DNA from: Brachybacterium sp. Z12
GTDB lineage: Bacteria > Actinomycetota > Actinomycetes > Actinomycetales > Dermabacteraceae
NCBI RefSeq assembly: GCF_014400405.1
Contig: NZ_CP060496.1
Coordinates: 496,001-560,000 of the forward strand
Direction of reading: 5' to 3'
Length of the DNA stretch: 64,000 bases
The notes under the pieces are model-generated. The model saw nothing but the letters and a program-made list of their open reading frames with translations. It was not told where the DNA came from and made no database searches. This document shows positions 57,631 through 64,000 of this stretch, piece by piece. Within the stretch, counting starts at the first letter, position 1; each line of letters begins with the position of its first letter. The position numbers were made by a program, and so were the translations under genes.

Positions 57631-57651
57631 TGTGAACTGTAGCATCCAGGG

Positions 57652-58182
57652 ATGACCGACGCGCCAGGAACCCCGGACGGCGGGCCGAGCAGCACATACT
57701 GGTACGACGGCAACGATTCCGCCACCACCCTGCTGAGCGCCCTGCGCACCTTCCGGATGGCTGATCAGGAGCTCCGGCGCCGGATGAGCGACGGCATGGA
57801 CATGAACACCACCGACCTCTCCGCGCTGCGCTTCGTCATCGCCCGCGAGCTCGGGGGCGATCCTGTGACACCGCTGCGCCTGGCCGACCACCTCCACATC
57901 TCCGGCGCCTCCACCTCGAAGCTCCTGGACCGCCTCACCGCCTCCGGCCATCTGCAGCGCATCCCCCATCCGCATGACGGACGCTCACGGATCGTGATCG
58001 CCACCGACCACGCCCACTCACAGGTGCGCGCGCGCCTGGGCCACCTGCATGACCGCATGTTCGAGATCGCGCAGCAGGTGCCGGCCCCGGCCCGCCCAAC
58101 CCTGATCGCGTTCCTGATCGCCATGGCGGAGCAGCTGGATTCCGAAGCGACACCGCCGGAGCTCACGCCGCCCGCTGACTGA
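57652..58182 (+). CDS. MarR family regulator, CrtR-like
   Basis: 176 residues. Winged helix TPLRLADHLHISGASTSKLLDRLTASGHLQRIPHPHDGRSRIVIATDHAH with the MarR wing Asp-Gly-Arg-Ser. Divergent from the crt operon and separated by 52 bp containing the operator. In Corynebacterium glutamicum a MarR-type CrtR in the same position represses crt and senses GGPP; the same role is inferred here. Start ATG 57652 follows CCAGGG. Confidence 0.85.
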   Translation: MTDAPGTPDGGPSSTYWYDGNDSATTLLSALRTFRMADQELRRRMSDGMDMNTTDLSALRFVIARELGGDPVTPLRLADHLHISGASTSKLLDRLTASGHLQRIPHPHDGRSRIVIATDHAHSQVRARLGHLHDRMFEIAQQVPAPARPTLIAFLIAMAEQLDSEATPPELTPPAD

Positions 58183-58328
58183 GGGCATCGAGCCTGCCTG
58201 CGAGCTGCGCCGGGAGCAGATGGGATACTGAGAGCCCGACGAGAGGGCCTCGTCGCGAGGATCCACCCGCGCTCCCACATCGCCGTGAGCCGGGCTCCTC
58301 GCAGCGGAGATCTCCTGGGGAGCACCCG

Positions 58329-59455
58329 ATGTCCACGATCAGCTGGACCGAGAACGGCACACCGCGCACCGCGCGCTGGCACTCCGAGAACGGCACCCCG
58401 CCGCCGGAGCAGATCGAGATCGTCGACGACACCGCCACCGCGAACTTCGCCCTGCGTCGCATTCGCAGCGGTGCCACGCTGCTCTGGCGCGGCGACTACC
58501 ACAACGCGCGCCAGCTGCTCACGGCCATCGGCCGACGGGCAGACCGTCGCGTGCCGCCCGCGAACCTCGACATCAGCCGCCTGTTCCACGCCCATCGGAG
58601 CGAGCGCGCCGCACGTTCCCGGCTGCTCGGCGGAGTGGTGGTGCTGCTCGAACCGGGTCACCGCCTGGGCCTGCGCCGCGCCCCCGACGTCTCGGTGGCC
58701 TGCCGGGAGGCCTATGGAGAGCTGCAGGAGCCGACTCTCGTCTCGCTCTCGGAGCTGCTCGGCGTGCTCAGCGCCCGCCAGTGGCAGGAGAGGGGCGTGC
58801 ACATCCCGGCCCTGGACGCGCGCATCCATCCGCGGCACAGCGTCTTCTCCCCGGTGCGCTCGGAGTACGTGGACCTGGTCGCCCAGGCACCGATGCCGGA
58901 GGTCGACGGGGAGCGGTGGTCTTCGACCTCGGCACCGGCACGGGAGTCCTGGCCGCGGTCCTCGCGCGGCGCGGCGCCGCCCGCGTGGTCGCCACCGATC
59001 TCAACCCCCGCGCCGTCGAATGCGCACGGGACAACATCCAGCGTCTGGGCTACGAGGATCGCATCGAGGTGCTCGAAGCGGATCTCTACCCCTCGGGGCG
59101 TGCGGACCTGATCGTCTGCAATCCGCCGTGGCTCCCCGGTGCACCCACCTCCACGCTCGAGCTGGGCATCTACGACGAAGGCTCGAGCATGCTGAGCGGC
59201 TTCCTCGCCGGCTTGGCGTCGCACCTGCGGCCGGAAGGAGAGGGCTGGCTGATCATCTCCGATCTCGCGGAGCATCTGCGCCTGCGCAGCCGTGAGGAGC
59301 TGAAGCGACTGGTGCGGGATGCAGGGCTCGAGGTCCTCGGCAGCGTCTCCACCTCCCCGCGGCACCCCCCCGCCCAGGATCCCCACGACCTCCTGCACGC
59401 GGCCCGCTCCCAGGAGGTCACCACCCTCTGGCGCCTGCGCCCGATGACCAGGTGA
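58329..59455 (+). CDS. Class I SAM-dependent methyltransferase (one frame break)
   Basis: About 375 residues. An N-terminal domain of ~190 residues (TATANFALRRIRSGATLLWRGDYHNARQLL, ISRLFHAHRSERAARSRLL) precedes a Rossmann methyltransferase with SAM-binding VVFDLGTGTGVLAAVLARRGAARVVATDLNPRAVECA and the catalytic NPPW of LIVCNPPWLPG, as in N-methylating enzymes such as PrmC/HemK or RNA guanine methyltransferases. The frame breaks near 58918, just before the SAM motif. The target is unknown; a tRNA/rRNA or protein glutamine is most likely. Confidence 0.82.
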
Positions 59456-59589
59456 GCGGGGACGGCAGGTTGGCCAGCGGCCCCGGCAGTGGGCACGGAT
59501 CCGCTACTCCCAAGTAGCCCTCCGCTGACCTCGCACAACGCCCAAAACAGCGATGTGGCCGAGGACACCCTTGAAATGGCTGTTCTGGC

Positions 59590-59618
59590 TTGACCGGGGT
59601 GCGCCAGGCCCGTAATGT
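59590..59618 (+). promoter_or_regulatory. rRNA operon promoter P1
   Basis: TTGACC (59590-59595), 17-base spacer, TAATGT (59613-59618): a consensus-like sigma-70-type promoter about 340 bp upstream of 16S rRNA. Confidence 0.75.
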
Positions 59619-59742
59619 TCTTCCTTGTGCCCAGGAGAACGGGAACGAGGGAAGGCCAGTGAGCCGGACCGAGATTCCCACTCTGACCAGGCATGGCAGG
59701 TCTCTCGAAGAAGGATTGCGGCGCGGATCACACCACGCGGAT

Positions 59743-59771
59743 TTGACTCGGAGAGCCGGAAGCCGTAAGTT
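59743..59771 (+). promoter_or_regulatory. rRNA operon promoter P2
   Basis: TTGACT (59743-59748), 17-base spacer, TAAGTT (59766-59771). The same architecture as P1, 153 bp downstream, typical of tandem actinobacterial rrn promoters. Confidence 0.8.
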
Positions 59772-59828
59772 AGCGGAGTTGCCTCGGAGCGAAGAACTCG
59801 GAAGGGTTCAGTAGCACTGAGTGCGCGT

Positions 59829-59863
59829 GTTGCTTGATATCTCAATAGCGTGTCTGTTTGTTG
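59829..59863 (+). promoter_or_regulatory. rrn antitermination-like element
   Basis: TTGATATCTCAATAGCGTGT followed by TGTTTG resembles the conserved TTGAGAACTCAATAG element of actinobacterial rrn leaders (boxB/boxA-like). A related TTGAGAACTGCATAGTGG lies in the 16S-23S spacer near 61789-61806. Confidence 0.55.
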
Positions 59864-59864
59864 A

Positions 59865-59884
59865 TGCCATTATTTTGAATGGCA
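59865..59884 (+). promoter_or_regulatory. Leader hairpin TGCCATT/AATGGCA
   Basis: Perfect 7-bp arms with a six-base loop in the transcribed rrn leader. GCCATT also recurs after 16S (about 61503-61508), so the arm AATGGC could instead pair with the spacer in an RNase III processing stem. Confidence 0.4.
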
Positions 59885-59959
59885 ATTATAATACGGATGA
59901 TACAGCAGTTATATGCTGGTTGTTTGTTTATGTTGTCAGGATACTGTTTTTCATGTTTT

Positions 59960-64000
<4,041 letters not shown>

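Larger units (their letters stand above)
59456..59959 (+). promoter_or_regulatory. rRNA operon upstream region and leader
   Basis: No protein gene is supported. The left half is GC-rich and holds two promoters; the right half (about 59820-59959) is strikingly AT-rich and contains hairpins and an antitermination-like element transcribed ahead of 16S rRNA. Confidence 0.8.

Overview
The window is high-GC chromosomal DNA from an actinobacterium. The 16S rRNA gene, the C50-carotenoid genes, the 16S-23S spacer without tRNAs and the extra helix in 23S domain III fit the Micrococcales, most likely Brachybacterium (Dermabacteraceae). The genus is inferred from recall, not from a database search. Genes are dense, often overlap by 4 bp (ATGA or GTGA) and frequently start with GTG or TTG.

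Layout. 1-2.8 kb: end of a type VII-style polymorphic nuclease toxin, its probable immunity protein and a WXG100-like protein. 2.8-8.5 kb: small metabolic genes (class IV aminotransferase, SorC regulator with a PTS IIA, Nudix hydrolase, aldo/keto reductase, beta-lactamase-like hydrolase, secreted NlpC/P60-like protein). 8.6-13.6 kb: a murein-peptide locus on the minus strand (DUF819 membrane protein, dipeptide epimerase, NlpC/P60 peptidase), preceded by a DUF3870 gene and a secreted repeat protein. 13.8-21.8 kb: aldehyde dehydrogenase, GH15 glycosidase, RclA-like flavoprotein, an MFS exporter behind a structured leader with a 9-codon peptide, and an S10 peptidase. 22.1-39.9 kb: a galactoside/sugar-use region with an SSS symporter and small partner, a sugar ABC transporter, two tandem serpins, GH42 and GH35 beta-galactosidases, an Lpl-type ABC transporter and a Gfo/Idh dehydrogenase. 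40-50 kb: two tandem L31 genes, XRE-cupin/flavoprotein pair, PadR/HAAS pair, and an ArsR-linked iron-siderophore/B12-type ABC transporter. 51-58.2 kb: a complete C50 carotenoid operon (idi, crtE, tspO-like, crtB, crtI, crtYe, crtYf, crtEb) with a divergent MarR regulator. 58.3-59.5 kb: a methyltransferase. 59.6-64 kb: an rRNA operon (tandem promoters, 16S, spacer, partial 23S).

A striking property is that about half of the longer genes carry one or more single-base frame breaks while keeping intact motifs and codon use on both sides. Several breaks sit in short homopolymers and are repaired by one base. I read these as assembly indels, not pseudogenes, and annotate the rebuilt genes across the breaks. 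The best candidates for under-described biology are the DUF819/DUF3870 murein-peptide locus, the leader-peptide structure in front of the MFS gene, the duplicated serpins with divergent reactive loops inside a galactoside locus, and the TspO-like gene embedded in the carotenoid operon.
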